This document shows, piece after piece, positions 37,144 through 50,700 of a DNA stretch of 64,000 bases. The DNA is from Vermamoeba vermiformis (lineage: Eukaryota > Tubulinea > Echinamoebida): the NCBI GenBank assembly GCA_045837725.1, contig JBEWZL010000030.1, forward strand, positions 1 to 64,000, read 5' to 3'. Numbering within the stretch: position 1 is the first letter of the stretch; every line of letters starts with the position of its first letter. Made by a program: the position numbers and the translations under genes. Below the pieces are notes generated by a model that worked only from the letters and a program-made list of their open reading frames with translations, was not told the origin of the DNA and did no database searches.

Positions 37144-38067
37144 TTATTTCGTTTGTTTTTCTTTTTCTTTTTCTTCTTGCTGTTTCTTCATAATCAGTTC
37201 AGCTGTCTTGCCGATTGGAGTGTTATTATACAACGATTTCCACGCTTCTTCTAAGTCTTTAATTTCTTTTTCTGTTACGACCAGATCTTTCGTCGCTTTT
37301 TGTTGTTCTGGTTCTGGTTGCTTGGGAAGCTTGCCTTTCATCCAATCGCCAAATTCTCTTAACTACATACAATAGTATTATTAGTACCTGACTAAATAAC
37401 ACGATAGATCGATTCGTCGTGCGTAGCGAGAGATCTGGATCCTTACATTCTTGACGCCAAGAGCTTTCGAAGTTCCATAGGCAGTTACAGCCGCTACACT
37501 CGTGCATAATACACTGCCGTAGAATAATGCTTTGATTGCGTATTTGGCGGCGCTGCCAGGGATCGGCGTTCGTTTTTCCGGATCTGGATGCATGTTTTTG
37601 ATCATACCAAAAGCTACGCCAATTATAAATGATACTCCCATGCCTCCTGCAAACCACCATCCAAATTCTATGTGAAAGATGTCAGAATTATACGGAGAAT
37701 ACTTCCACCAAAGAATCCACGAATTTTGTTGACGCTTTGCCGGCTAAAATTATAAAATAATCTGTAAAATACACGAAAATATGTTTTGATCGCCTCGACT
37801 CATTTGTAATTAATTTTAAAAATTATTCGGAGGAAGATCTTGTCGTCAACAAGCAATGAACTTACTGTCGGTTACGCTATTAACAATATCATCGCTCATT
37901 TTTTTGCCATGAACCACGACTCCATGTAATTCATCTCTGTCTAGATGCTTTTGTTCGAGTAATGATTTGAAGTCGACTTTTGGTGCATCCGATTCCGTTT
38001 TGGGCTTATTTGCTTGTGTGTTCGGTGATGGTGCAGTTAAGTACGCATATTTATAAATATTATACAT
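37144..38067 (-). CDS. TMEM242-like mitochondrial membrane protein
   Basis: ATG at 38,067 (MYNIYKYAYLTAPSPNTQAN) begins a gene of about five exons ending at TAA 37,144, roughly 220 residues. After a polar N-terminus come two membrane segments: FGWWFAGGMGVSFIIGVAFG, and AIKALFYGSVLCTSVAAVTA followed by YGTSKALGVKNV. The pattern of paired helices ending in KALGV and a short amphipathic tail resembles TMEM242, an inner-membrane factor in assembly of the ATP synthase c-ring. The C-terminus is Lys/Glu-rich (KKQQEEKEKEKQTK). One exon boundary near 37,690 (GTATTC donor) is inferred from phase only. Assignment is by motif memory and should be held loosely. Confidence 0.55.
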
Positions 38068-38214
38068 ATTTGTTATTTCTATTTACAATTAAATTAAAAA
38101 TGGCAAGATCTGCCAACACGGCGGTCCTACCAGAGCCCTTCGAAAGAGGAGAAATTTCTTCTAATTTATAATCTCCATTGAAATAGTGCTTAAACCTTAT
38201 TTATTTATTTTATT

Positions 38215-39918
38215 TTAAAAATTGAGCAAACAAGCAAGGCCAACTGCAAGTACGGTGTAGCCAAGGCGAGAAGCACTCGATTTAGAGGTACTGGACGGCG
38301 CTTTAGTACCGCTTGGAGCAGCTACTGGTGCAGAGATTGGAGAGCTACTGGAGAGACTGACACAGCGGTGCAGGTAAAACCATCCCCTTCGTAACCCTGA
38401 TTGCAGGTGCAGGTTGGACTCACTTGTCCGACGTTCTCTGAGCAGGTAGCGTGTTCGGAGCACGGATTGTATGTTTGGGAGCACTGTGGGAAGTCCATCA
38501 CGTACACACCACCGCTTTTGTCTGCAATGACCCAAAGACTGCCCGGTGCAAATGTGCGAGTGTAAGCTAGTGTAGCCAGGAGTAGTCGCAGCATCGGGTT
38601 GGTACAACACATTCGCCACTGCAGACTTTGTGAGAGTATCGTTGTAGTACGCCCATTCCTGCGATGTAATGTTGTACAGCCACAGGAAGGGGACACCATC
38701 TTGATATGAGTACGAGATCCACAGCGCCAAGATGTTGTTGCCTGCGTACGTCATTGAGCTGTATGCGCCGCAGTCTGGTCGATGCTCTGCTGAGAAGACA
38801 CCAGGAGGCAGAGTGCTCACAGTCGCGGTGCAGCCACTGGTGAGACTCGAGACGTTCTTGTTGCCACTAATGTACTGCCAGCCAGATGAGCGGTTAAACA
38901 TCCACAAGTCATCTACGGTTTCACCTCCGTAGAGCCTAATCAATGAGTGTTACTACTTGGTATTCGAATGGACTGATCGTCAACTTTACCAGAGATTGTA
39001 ATTCGGGTCCACGGCTGTAAGTGGAGCCCAACGTTGAAATGGCGTCACTTCAAACGCATCCGCGAAGGTCGGGTCGCCAGTTACTATCGGCTCTAATAGT
39101 CCTGCTACAAAGGCCCACATCTTTGAGGTAACGTTGTAGCGCCACAGATCGGGATATAGTGGCCCCCCAATATTGTCGTCGTAACTACTAAACAGCCAAA
39201 GCGAGTTATCATCAGGCGTGTACCAATAACCAGAGCCTCGTTTACATCCGGGATAGTTCGCTGAGTTCTCAACGCCTTTTTCGACGGAATTCAACGAGCC
39301 ATCTCCAACGGTTAGCTCCGTCCAAGTCTGGGAGCCAGGCGAGAACTTCCAAAAGTCGCAGTTGTTTAATCCTCCGTAGATGTAGACGTTATCGTCTTTG
39401 TCGATCCACATCACATTGTCGGCGCGTACTGCGGGTCCTGCAGAGTCAAGTGCAGTCCAAGCGAGAGTCCAATTTCGAGCGGTACGATCAAAGTAGCGCA
39501 AAAACGCTGGTATTCCTTTACAACCTAATTTTGACTTCGTCAGGCGAGATCAAAAAAGTTTTGCCGATAAAATTATTGGCAACAAGTTATTATTCATATG
39601 GTAGTAAAATTATTCTACGAAACTGTTGCATTAAATTGTCCAAGCTAATTTACGGTTTAACTTTATTAAATTTGCAAATATTTGGAGCACCGCTCCGCCG
39701 AAGCTTAATTAAATAAACCTAATTGACGGCTTACCTCTTCCGGTAAATTGCCAAGGTCTTCCTTGCGAATCAGTTGCCAGAGAAAGGAGATCATAACCAG
39801 ATGTGATTAAAGGGTCCGAACAGTCTCCAGCTTCATCAGCCGGAAAATAAGCCGTCCATTGCCCCGCTTGTGAGGCGGACAAAACAGCTAATAGCGCCAA
39901 TACAATGAGAGCTTTCAT
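38215..39918 (-). CDS. GPI-anchored kelch-like protein with EGF module
   Basis: ATG at 39,918 gives signal peptide MKALIVLALLAVLSASQAGQ. After a roughly 225-nt intron the protein shows kelch-type blades with YIYGGLNNCDFWKF, LYPDLWRYNVTSKMWAF, RWAPLTAVDPNYNLW and LYGGETVDDLWMFN. An EGF-like module follows (CSQTYNPCSEHATC, then CTCNQGYEGDGFTC), then a Ser/Pro linker and a hydrophobic C-terminus (LGYTVLAVGLACLLNF) typical of a GPI-anchor signal, with stop at 38,215. Many N-x-S/T sites suggest a glycosylated surface protein, perhaps adhesive. The EGF segment lies in a different frame from its flanks: one base appears extra near 38,568 and one missing near 38,360, so the net frame is restored. An assembly indel pair is the simplest reading. 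Confidence 0.7.
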
Positions 39919-40484
39919 GTTGTTGTGCACAAGCTTTGCTAATATTAGAAATGGTTTGCCATGGCAAAAAAAAACGGCAACAACATTTTTAGCTAAAAAC
40001 CGCGCAATAAGAAAAATTAGTTTCATTTACCCCGTCATAAAAGCGATATAATAGGGTTAAATGGTTAAATGAAGAGTCCCTGGACAAAGAAGATTAGATA
40101 ACACGATAATCGTCGGGTCTGAACTCCGGTTTGCCGCACATGTTCTCATCCAGAAAAGCTAAGTACGTACGTTATTAGAATTTGGAAAATAATATATGCG
40201 TGCGTAGATTCTAGTAGTAGTATAGTAAGCTTTATCGTGTTCGACTTAAGCCATCGATCCTGCACAGAAACGCAATTTAGGTGAAGTAATATCCCTGTCT
40301 CTTTCCGTACCACCTGATTGCGAAAAATACGTTAGCACACGAGGCTCAAATATTATTTTCGTTTTTTTTCACTTATTATAATTACACGAACCAGATCTGG
40401 TTACTCTTGTGAGTTCTGTTGTTTTTCTCGAACGCAAGCTCTTAAAAGCTTAGGGTGGGTGAATTATTAGCTAATATCGTGCGA
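39919..40484. other. Divergent intergenic region
   Basis: These 566 nt lie between divergently transcribed genes (kelch/EGF on minus, phosphotransferase on plus) and should carry both promoters. I see no RNA gene or repeat. A T8 tract sits near 40,362. Confidence 0.45.
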
Positions 40485-41716
40485 ATGGAGGACACACCTA
40501 CGACTGGCATTTTCGTCACGCTTGATCAAGTGCAACGAGTTTTTGATCCGATCTTACGGAAAAAAGTGATTGATCTGGCGGAACAAGGCATTAGTTATAA
40601 CAACAAAGTATATTTTATTAAATGTGATGACAGTACCGAGTTTGTTTTGCGCGTGGGAGGAAAGCATTGGAAGTATTACAAAACGGTAAGTATACTATCT
40701 TTGTGTTTATTAAGCTTAGTGCAATAGTACATTATTTAAATGTACGAGTAAGGAAAATTATAATTATAATTGATTCAGAAATAATTAAATTGCGCTGAAT
40801 AATTATGTGCATCTAATAATTCATTTTAAACAGGAATCTGAAGTAGCTACGCTTCAATTCGTGAAGAAAAATACAACAATACCTGTGCCAACAATTATCC
40901 ATTATAGTTCAAGCGCAGATCCGCTTGGTCATGAATACATTTTGATGGAGAAAATGACAGGCCAAAATTTGTCTACGAAATGGACGCAAGTAAACGAAGA
41001 ACAAAAGAAGCTAATACTTGATCAAATAGCACACATTACTAAAGCAGCTAATGGATCTGTCATTCCCGAGCATTGGAAGTTTGTATTTAGCTGCAGGTCG
41101 TCGTGACACTTTGGCGTGTCAAGTTGACACGTGTCATCCGGACTTTGTCATCGGGATGTCGTCCAGATTCAATCTCGGACCATTTCAATCGTTCACTGAA
41201 TTCATTCAAAGCACGACAGAAGACGCACTGCAGCGAGTTGAAAAAAATCCGACTTCGTACTGTCAATTAGCCACAATTGCACCCTCTGTGCGCGAGTACA
41301 TTTCAAACACCGTGAAATCTCCAGAAAAACGAGATTTGCTGAACAGCGCTCCAATCTCACTCGTGCATGGTGACTACGATTTGCGGAATTTCTTGGTCGA
41401 TGACAACGGAATAATTACATCGCTGTTGGACTGGGAATTTGCAGCGCCTTGTACGATGGAAGAGGAATGGACGGAGAGCTACCAGTTCTTGAAAGAAGAT
41501 GATTCAATTAAACAATATTTCACTGAAAAATTAAAGCAGATCGGCGGAATAGTGCCTTCAGAGATTTCAGGATTCACTGAACGAGCGCGATTGATTTCAT
41601 TACGAGAACGCGTGTGTCCTTGGTGGCTCACGAATTATCACCCGGATCAACGCGAACAAATTGACAAGGATGTCATTGAAGCAGTGAACGATGTACGCAA
41701 GTTAATGATGATGTAA
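40485..41716 (+). CDS. Aminoglycoside phosphotransferase (APH)-family kinase-like protein
   Basis: ATG at 40,485 (MEDTPTTGIFVTLDQVQRVF) and a 148-nt intron (40,686-40,833) lead to ATLQFVKKNTTIPVPTIIHY and YILMEKMTGQNL, then the catalytic loop LVHGDYDLRNFLVDDNG (HGDxxxRN) and LLDWEFAAP (the DW metal site). The end is MMM, stop at 41,714-41,716. The length, about 360 residues, and motif order fit the APH superfamily of small-molecule kinases common in fungi and protists. The substrate is unknown. Near 41,035 the frame shifts by one base; reading with the shift gives LLKQLMDLSFPSIGSLYL, which matches the family, so an extra base in the assembly is likely. Confidence 0.8.
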
Positions 41717-41788
41717 TAATACATTTAATTATTAAATAAGCCAACGTGCTAACTTATTAATATTACTTTTGAAATTTATTCGCATCTT

Positions 41789-44700
41789 TTACATATCAAG
41801 AGCAAATTCAATCTTTTTGACCAATGACGTGATTTCTGAACTGTGAGCCCATCGTTCATGAACGCGCAATACAAGTTCTCGTTGAATGTCAGTCACGTGC
41901 TTGTCTTTGCGCGCATCTAAAAGCTCGATCTCCTTCAATAACTTCTCCAACATTTTTCCGACGAGTTGGATCGGGGCTTCGGGGTGCATTTCATCGACAA
42001 ATTTGTACACGTAGATGCTCGATACGGTAAGTGTCACATCGCCGGACTCCAAAGTGACATCTGTCAAGAACTCTCGGTCCTCAGATTCGATCGATTTGAT
42101 CACGCCGTAATAAAATTTGTCGTCGGCTTTGTTCTTCCATGCAACGGTCTCATCAACTGTCAGCGGCAATAACGGACTGAATGTCAATAACTGCTTTTGT
42201 TCGTTCGTCAATGGCGTGCCGTAGGACTTGTTTAACATGCCATTGGTGAAATTTCCATCGCCCTTTTGATCGATCTTGTAATGATTCAGCACGCTCAAGA
42301 TGTCACTAAGAACATGTTTTAGTAAAATATTTTCAAGCTACCAGAAAATTTTTGATCGCGTACCTTGGATCGCAGGTGAGGATGGACTGCAACGGCAACA
42401 AGTTCCTTAAGAAGTGACCCAAGTAACGGTTGATTTCAATGACTAACAGCTCTTCGTATTTGACGGCTTTGGGAAGCTTTTCAATCAAATAGATTGTCTT
42501 GGTGTGTTCATCCAACAAACAATTCGTGCCTAAAAAGCAATGGTTAGCCTGGGTATTGACATTTTGAGATAAAAAATCATACCTTTAGCGTCTTTAGTGA
42601 CATTGCGCTTGTTTCTCGTGTCAATGAACTGCGAGTGAATGGTCGGAACAATGACCACTTTGAACTCTTGTAATTGCATCACTTTTTTCTCCAATTTCTT
42701 GACTTCACGAGCCACGTCAAGCTTCTCGCTCTTTCTGCGCGTCAATTCGTGCATTGATATGCGCAACAGTCCTTCGCAGAATTGCGTGGCTGAAATTGTA
42801 GCGGTGAATTTTGCGGCCTCTGTCAAATTGACAGGCTGGATCTTGACATCTGGATGGAAAATCTCTTCGACAATCTCGCTCAGCGCTAACAAACGAAAGG
42901 TTTAGAATGACACGTGCATTAATGTCAAAAAGTGACACTTACGTTGAATGTGCATTTGTGACGCGATGAATTGAGAGACGTGTTTGTGGGCCAATGAGAA
43001 CTCTTCCATATTAATACGGTGATGCAACCAAGAGCTGTCATCGTAAATCAGTTCCGAGCACGGTTTCAACTTGTTGTGCGTGTCTGGTGCGAGAATGACG
43101 GGCACTGAAGCAGCGAAATATCGATCGTGATTTTCAGGCTGGAGAATTCTCAACTGACTGCAGTAGCGCAATATTCTAATTGTCAAGTCTAACTGATTAG
43201 GATTCAACGCGCTATGCTTCTTCTTGTCAGCCAGTTGCGTCAAGACATCGAGAAGGTGGTCAATGTCCGGCACAACTTTCGCGCCAGCGACTTTGAGGAG
43301 TTCTTCAAACTTGCTAAGTTTGCGTGGCACTCGGTAGAAGAACGGTCTGAAATCAGTCGCAGCGTTAGATGAGCTGTCGTTGTCTTGAGCATTGTTCTTG
43401 TGGAGCTTGAAGAACAATTGGCGTGGCAAGACGGCGAGACCCGACTCGTCAACCACGACACAAGCGATGTTGCCCAGTTGATCGCGAATAATCGAGACTA
43501 GGTCTTGATATTCTTTGCTCTTAGGGTCCTTCTTGGCTTCTTCTAGACGTTCAGCGATGTACTTGAACGCGGCCTTGAGATCTTTTTGCAACAGTTTGAC
43601 CGACTTGTATTTGAATCGATCACCTTGCACCATCAAATTGCTGATGTGTTGAATGACTTTTGTGACACTAGGAGGCTCTAAGGACCACACTGCACGAACA
43701 GCTTCGTTGGGCACAATCTCCGGATGGAATATTGGCGAGACCGTCCAAATAATGCTGCGGTACTCGGGCAAGGCAATATCGTCAATGCGCTGAAGAATGA
43801 CGTTGGTAGGGTCCATTGGATCATTGTCAGTCACGTTAGTCATGCGCGGGTCCCACTGACACGGCACGAATTGAATGTTCTTGGCCTTGTTGATGAACGA
43901 GTGAATGAATGATCTGAACGCAGCTTCAGCATCGCGCTGTGTCTTGCGATTGATCTCTTTGTTGCGCTGCTTCTTTCTATTGCTGGCCACAACATCGTCC
44001 GTCAAGCTCTCGTAGACTTTCAAGCCGTCCTCGGTGCCAAGGTCCTTCAGCATCTTCAAGTCATTGAAGCCCTTTGAGACGTGAGTCTGATAGAACAGTT
44101 GAATCAGTTCGAGCAAACGACGCAGCTGCACGACTGAGAGTGACGGCAGAGCGGAGTATTTGAGCGCTGCGGACAAAAGGTGCTCTTCGGCCAAAGTCGT
44201 GTTGAGACCGAAATTGTCGCGCAAGAAACTGATCCATTCTTTCGACGAGATTCTGACGTCCGGGAAGTTCTCGGGGGTGTCGGAGTACAAGAACGCAAAG
44301 ACTGCATTCGTTGGATCGTGCAAAAATATGCCTCGTCGTGCAATACCAGCTGTATATAAAACGATTATTAGTTAACTTTTAAAGGTCAAAAATGGATCCG
44401 TACCTCTGGTCGGGATGAATTCGAACACAGACATCAGGTCATCAAAGTGCTTGATCTCGTTCTTCAAAATAACCATGTTGTTCTTGATGAACTCGAGCAT
44501 CTTAATCTGGTTCTGCGGTGATAGAGCTTTGATAGTTGGGCAAAACATATTTCTTCAAGAAGTGACCTCTATTAGCCGCTGAAATTCCGAGGCACGCGTA
44601 GAGCTGTTGCAGCTTTGGTTTGTACTTCAAGAACTTGGAGTTCAAGCTCGTTGAAGGCACGTCAGGTGGCATCATGAAGTACTCATCTTGAGGGGCCACG

Positions 44701-47700
44701 AAGCGGGTTTTGCCTAGTCGAACATTAGTATATTTCATTTATATAGATGTTAAGGGACATACCGTATTCTTCGAGTTGTTCACGGAGCTCAGGCGGAATG
44801 TTTCGGAACAATTTGGGATGGTCACAAATAACGTCCGCGCACAAGTTGACCAAGTAGTCAGGATTGGTCTCGGACTCTGTCTCGAACAACGGCAATCTCT
44901 TGAGGATCTTGGCCTCCATGGCAATGCGTCTGTCGATGAGTTAGCGTTATTTACTTTTTTGGAAATGACTACGTACTCAATCGAGACGGAGGTGTTGAGA
45001 GTCTCCAGCAAGAAACTTCTATCTTGACTCGTCAAATTATCACAGTTCTCTGGCTTGACGCGTCTCAGGGCCAACAAAATGTCCTCTGGCTTGATGTTCA
45101 AACACATCTTTCTAGTCTCGTTTGTCGGAGGACAGATGTCAGTGTTCAAGAACAACGCTTGCAGCTTGGTCATAATGTCAAAGAGACGTGCTTTCGGGCC
45201 CTTGAATAACTCCATCTCTGAAGGCGGAATGAAGATGTACTCGGCTCTACCACGACTCACGAGCTTGTAGTCTTCAGTGGGGATAATTGGCCAGTCGACG
45301 GGCAATGACGACCATTTGCCCTTTGCAACACTCCAGAACTTGCGCAGCCAAGCCTCGGAGATATCTATCACACGTTAGTCATCGAAAATATCTTCGTCAT
45401 TAGTTTCGAACTTACCGTTGAAATCCCAATTAATTTCTTCTCGTCCGCGCCACTCTTTGGGAAGTATCAAATGGAAGTTCTCCATGAACTCGGTGACACC
45501 AAAGTTCACTACAGAAGCTGGCGACAGATCTGCTTTTCGTGAGAGCTTGAAGTCTCGCAGAACCTTGCTGACATCAATGTTGATCAACGTGCGCTTGAAC
45601 GCCGGCAAGTTTTCAATGAGCTCGATGATGGTGTTGATGTCAGTGTCAATCATATACTTCAATTGACCACCGAAAATAGTGATGGCGTTGTTGTGCAAGC
45701 AACACAAAGGCAGACCAACGAGACCTTGAATGATCGCGTGAGTCTCTTCTTCGTCCAATTGACTCGTGTCCCAGTTCTGTCTCTTTTTCGCCTTCTGCAG
45801 CTTGAGCTTTTGATTCTTGCTCGTCTGTCTCTTGAAATCCGTTTCGTCCTTGACAGCAGGCAGAACAGTTTCAGTCTTGGATGACTCGAGACAATAGTTC
45901 AATAGGACCAGCGCGCTGTCCTTAGAGTTGATGACAAACTCGTCGTAGGTCCAGTAAGTCTTTCCTGATTCAGCTGCCATCTTTTTCAAGAAGTTTCGAA
46001 GTTTCAACGGTGAGAGCTGTTGAATTTCATTCACCGAGTGGTACTTGAACTGTTGATAAATGACCTCGGGAGCATCAGCCAAGGGGAACTTGATTTGCTT
46101 GAGAATATCCACGAGCTTAGCTGTGTTCTTATGCAAGATCAATTCGTTCGGGAAGACCGACTCGAACGGAGCAATGAGCGTGTTGGCATCCATGAACGAG
46201 AACAAGCAGGCTTGTTTTGCGAGTATTTGGTAGAAGGATTGGATCATCGGGTGCCAGAACTGATCGATCGGAGTCGCTGTGGTGGACGGCCAGAAGTCAT
46301 AGTACTGATTCTTTTTCACTTCACCGCGAGCGATGCAGCCTTGCAGACCCTTGATAAAGTGGACGTAGGCACCGAGTACAGAGGTATCACGCAGCACCCG
46401 GTTCCATTCGGCCTCTTCTGTGGTGATAAGACCGTTCTTCTCCGGCGTCAAGTCAAAGTTGGAATGGATTTGGACGGGCAAGCCAGTAGCTATGTCCAAG
46501 GGCACATAGTAGAACAACTTGCCGTTAGACGTTTCCTTTTCCTCCTTTTCTTCCTTCTCTTGAGCTTTCTTCTTGTTACTGTACTCGCGCTGATCAAGCT
46601 CTTTGGTGTCTGAGGGTAACTTCGCTGCAACGATCGAGTAAGGCAAACGCAAGCCACTGATCTTGGTCTTGGATGTCAATATCTTGTTGACGTAGCTGAC
46701 GTCAAAGTACTGTGACATCAACCACCTTTCGTTGACTGATTCGCCTTCAGCTCTCTTAGTGACCTTCATGTTCACGATCTGAGTTTCTTTTTGCAATTCA
46801 AGCGGCACGTCGAGCTTTCGCTTGATGGGATTGACAGCAACGATCTTTTTGACAGCGCGCTTCTTTTTCTTAGGCCTCTTTTGCTTATCGCCAGGCTCGG
46901 GTTCGTTAGTGTTATTATTGTTGTTATTGGGATCTTCAACGGTGATCTCCTCTTCGTCGTTATCATCCAACGTGGTCAGCTGCGTGTCAATGTACGACGC
47001 GATGTCTTTTGGTTTGCCACGGAACTTCTCAAGTTCAGGAGTGAAATCTGCACGAGTGAATTAGTTTAGTTTTTAATTAGTTTAGGACTTACTCTCAATT
47101 TCAGCGATAAACCAAGGCTTTAGATTGTTCTCTTCGTTTTGGTAGGTCTCAATTTTCTTGACACGGTTTAAGAATGCCAAATGCGAGGTCGCTTGACCCA
47201 TAAAACGGCCAATCAACTTGCGCACCTTGTCTACTGAAACAATCGTGCCAGGAAGACGGGAGTCTTTGCCCTTCAAAACTTGCCGAAGAGGTACTCTGAA
47301 GAGCGTGCCAGGGAAGTATCCCTTTGACACATCGCAGCCCAAGAAGTTGAACGTTGCAAATTGGTCGGGGAAGAGTGACACAATGTTGGAGTTCAAGTTG
47401 AAGCGGACATACGGGTGATGGGCGTTTGATCCAGGAACGTGCGATGTGTAAGCATCACAGAAGACGGCGTCTAAAAGTCCGTTAGCATTATAAAAATTTA
47501 GATTGAAAAACTGCTTACAGTTGCCGCTGACGAAGCTGGGAAGGTCGGACAAATGGAACAAGGTGCTGAAACCAATGCCAAGTTTTCCAATTTTGGTAAT
47601 GTCTCCACGCTTGGCACTTCTGCCAGGAGTACAAATGTTTTCAAAGTCCTCGGGTCTGAATGTGGCGTTGTTGTAAATGTACAACGCAGGTCCCTGGTGC

Positions 47701-50700
47701 TCCTTCATCTTGGGACCGAACAACGAGTTGTCATTGTGCTGCGTGTCGTCGAGAATAACAACGAATTCACTGGCACCAGCATCGTCGGCATTTTGAATCA
47801 TCTCCGTCAATATTCTGGATTGAGAACGAGTGTGAAGGGCCTCAGAGATCTTGCCGAGTTTTTTGCTCACACTTGCATCGCCATCCTGGTCCTTGATTGG
47901 GTCAATCGCATTCGTGATTACCACATGACTGCAAGGTCTGATGCCGAGAGCCTTTGCAATTTGATTCGGAATGGACGGATGAATGATTTGGTGATTCTCG
48001 GGTGTCTTGGCTTCGAGTGACTTAACCCACGGCATGTCGTCGTAAACGAGCTTTGTAGGTGACACAAGATGTCCACTTTGACTGGGCAAGACCAAACCAT
48101 TCGGAATATCTTTGGCTGACTCGATACTTTCAGATAACAAGGTCACAACTGAAAGGCTGAGTTTGAGTTCGCGCTCGTTAAGTGGCGTCCTGTTGTTCGC
48201 TCTGGTGGCCAATAAGTCTTTCAAAATGCCAACCAAGTCTTCAGGTTCGACGTAATTCTTGAAGTCGAGAGTGCTGAATAGGTTGGGATATTTCTTCAAG
48301 TCTCTTGGGCACGAGAATATGAACGGAGACAAGTCGATGGACAATTCTCGAACAATTTGAGTCTTCTTCGCAAAATAAGGAGCGACCCAAATCCACTTGC
48401 AATCTTCATCAAGGAGCTCATCGAAGGCGTTCTTTGTGATCTGCCCAGTGCTGAGTGCGTTGTTCAAAAACTCGTTGACACGGTCGCTAATCGTTGAAAT
48501 GAACGATGAAAGTTTCGAACCACTCTCGCCTTCAATGTTGAAAGCAACAGCTGTGCTCGCTAATTTCTTGGTGTGACTCACAACGACTTCAACGTTCGGA
48601 GGGTTGACCCAGTCAAATGTCTTGATGAAGTAGGGGTTCTTCGGGTGATAGTCGAGGATGGCACGACTGCCGCAGCTGAGCAGGGCATCACGTTGCAAAC
48701 AAGTCACGTTCGGGGCAACAAGCTGAGGCTCTCCAACAAACCAGAAGGCTTGATTGAACGCAGAGAGCACGTCATTTGCTACCACATTGAGTGAGTTGGC
48801 CAGGTAGTGTGTTGGTGAAATGCTTGGCAACCATTCCGTCGCTGACAACTCCTTGGTGAACACATCAAAGTCCTCCGCTGATAATTCAGTTTCCAGCATG
48901 CTGAAGTTACGATCCAAGTAAGCGCACAAGCTCTTCGCTCGCAACAGTGCTGCTTGCTTGTCTTGTTTGTAGTATGAAGGCACTGACTTGATTCTGTCGA
49001 TGAAATCTTTCACGCCAAGCTGCTTCTTCAGGCCAAGCTTTCTTAAGCTCGCAAGCATGGCAGGATCTTTGTACGGTCCAGTAGGGAACACAGGTTCGAA
49101 CGTGAACATGTGATTCATGTCTGTTTCTTCGGGGTCAAACAAATAACGAGGCGGACAAAGTCTTCCGTTGCTGTCTGGAATAAATTCCAAGTTGCTGAAG
49201 AAATCCACAATGTCACCAGCAGTGTCTTCCTTGATAATGGCATTCAAGTCTTCGAGCACATAAATCATCACTTGGTCTCGGTGTTCTTGAGTAAATGTGC
49301 TCAGTTTCTCGGTCAAATAAGACTTGTAGAACTCTGGGCGCTTCAGCACTGATATTTCCAAGAACTCCAACAGGTATTTGTCGTGTGGCGAGTCACGCTT
49401 GAGCAAGTACTCCGAAGTGATGTCGTGCGGAATGTTTTCGGGTGGGCACGCGTACTGAGTCTTGTCAATAGCTGCAAATCGATGTTCTTTCGAGAAGGTC
49501 TCGAAGATTGGAAGTTGCTTGATGTTGTCTCGTTGAGCTGCAGAGTTGAGCACCTTGTTTTCAAACCACTCATACTTGGAGAAGAATCGCCTGAGATTGT
49601 GAAATGTTAATGTCAACTAGCGCAAAGGTTTAATGGACTTACTTGAGAGCAATCTTTTCATCGGCAGACAAGACCGCAAATAGCTCCGTAGGTGATTTGT
49701 TCGCGTTCTTGATGCACTGAGTCAACGCGTTCAAAACACCAGCTGCGTCACCAGCAGGGAAGATGTTGCTCAAGATTTTGTTATTGAGTGTGATTTCCGA
49801 TTCATCGACGACATAACAGTGAAGCTTGGCCAAGGCGGTGATGACGTCATTGGACAAACTTGAGTGCGATAGCAAGCACGGCGTGTTAGGGTGTAGCGAG
49901 CACAAGCGTTGACCCATGCACGGTACTAGAGGCCATTGTTCGAAATCAGTCTCGGGCTTGTCGTTGCCGTTCATCGTAAGGAATGTCAAGTACTGCCAGA
50001 AACGCTCGAGCCAATCTTTTGACACGACATTCTGATTCCACTCAACGAGATACGAGTTCTTCCACTCTTTTGGAAGCACGTGCTCGAACAATTGGCTGAC
50101 AGTCTTGGGATCCACAATAGTCACATTGACCACTTCTCGCAGCTCACTTGACTTGAGCTCGGCGTTGATAGTTGGCGACACGATGTTACTGTCAACGAAC
50201 ATTGACAAGTGATTCGGAAACAACGACATTTCTAAATCAGTTGCGAGGTAAATATGAGCCTTGTTCCTGCTCTCAAACTTCGAGAAACTTTTGTCTGCCA
50301 TTGGCACCAGGTTGATTCCCTACTTTTGTGTCAGCTTCAAACCAAATTAGTTAACTTTAAACTAACGTACCTGAAGGTCTTCGAAGTTTCTATCGGCCAA
50401 GCAGTATTCGAGAAGATGCACAACTAAACTTCGATTCTTTTGATACATGGCGGGCACGGTGGTCCAATTAGTCTTCAAGATTTTTCGAACCAATGAAGGA
50501 CTAACAAATTTCACGGTGTTGCCGAGAGCGTGACTGAATGCTTCGAACAAACCAGGAGTGACTTCTACTACGGGAATGTTCTCGTCAATCAGTGCTTGAA
50601 AGACGGTCTTGAATACTGCAGGCGGGACAGCAGTGCTATGCACATCTTCATTTCTATATACAAATACGGCCTCTGAAGCGGAAACCCATTGTCCGCCGTT

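Noticed and set aside
47553-48020. Plus-strand frames within the sacsin-like gene
   Set aside because: They overlap long minus-strand exons with clear family motifs and have none of their own.
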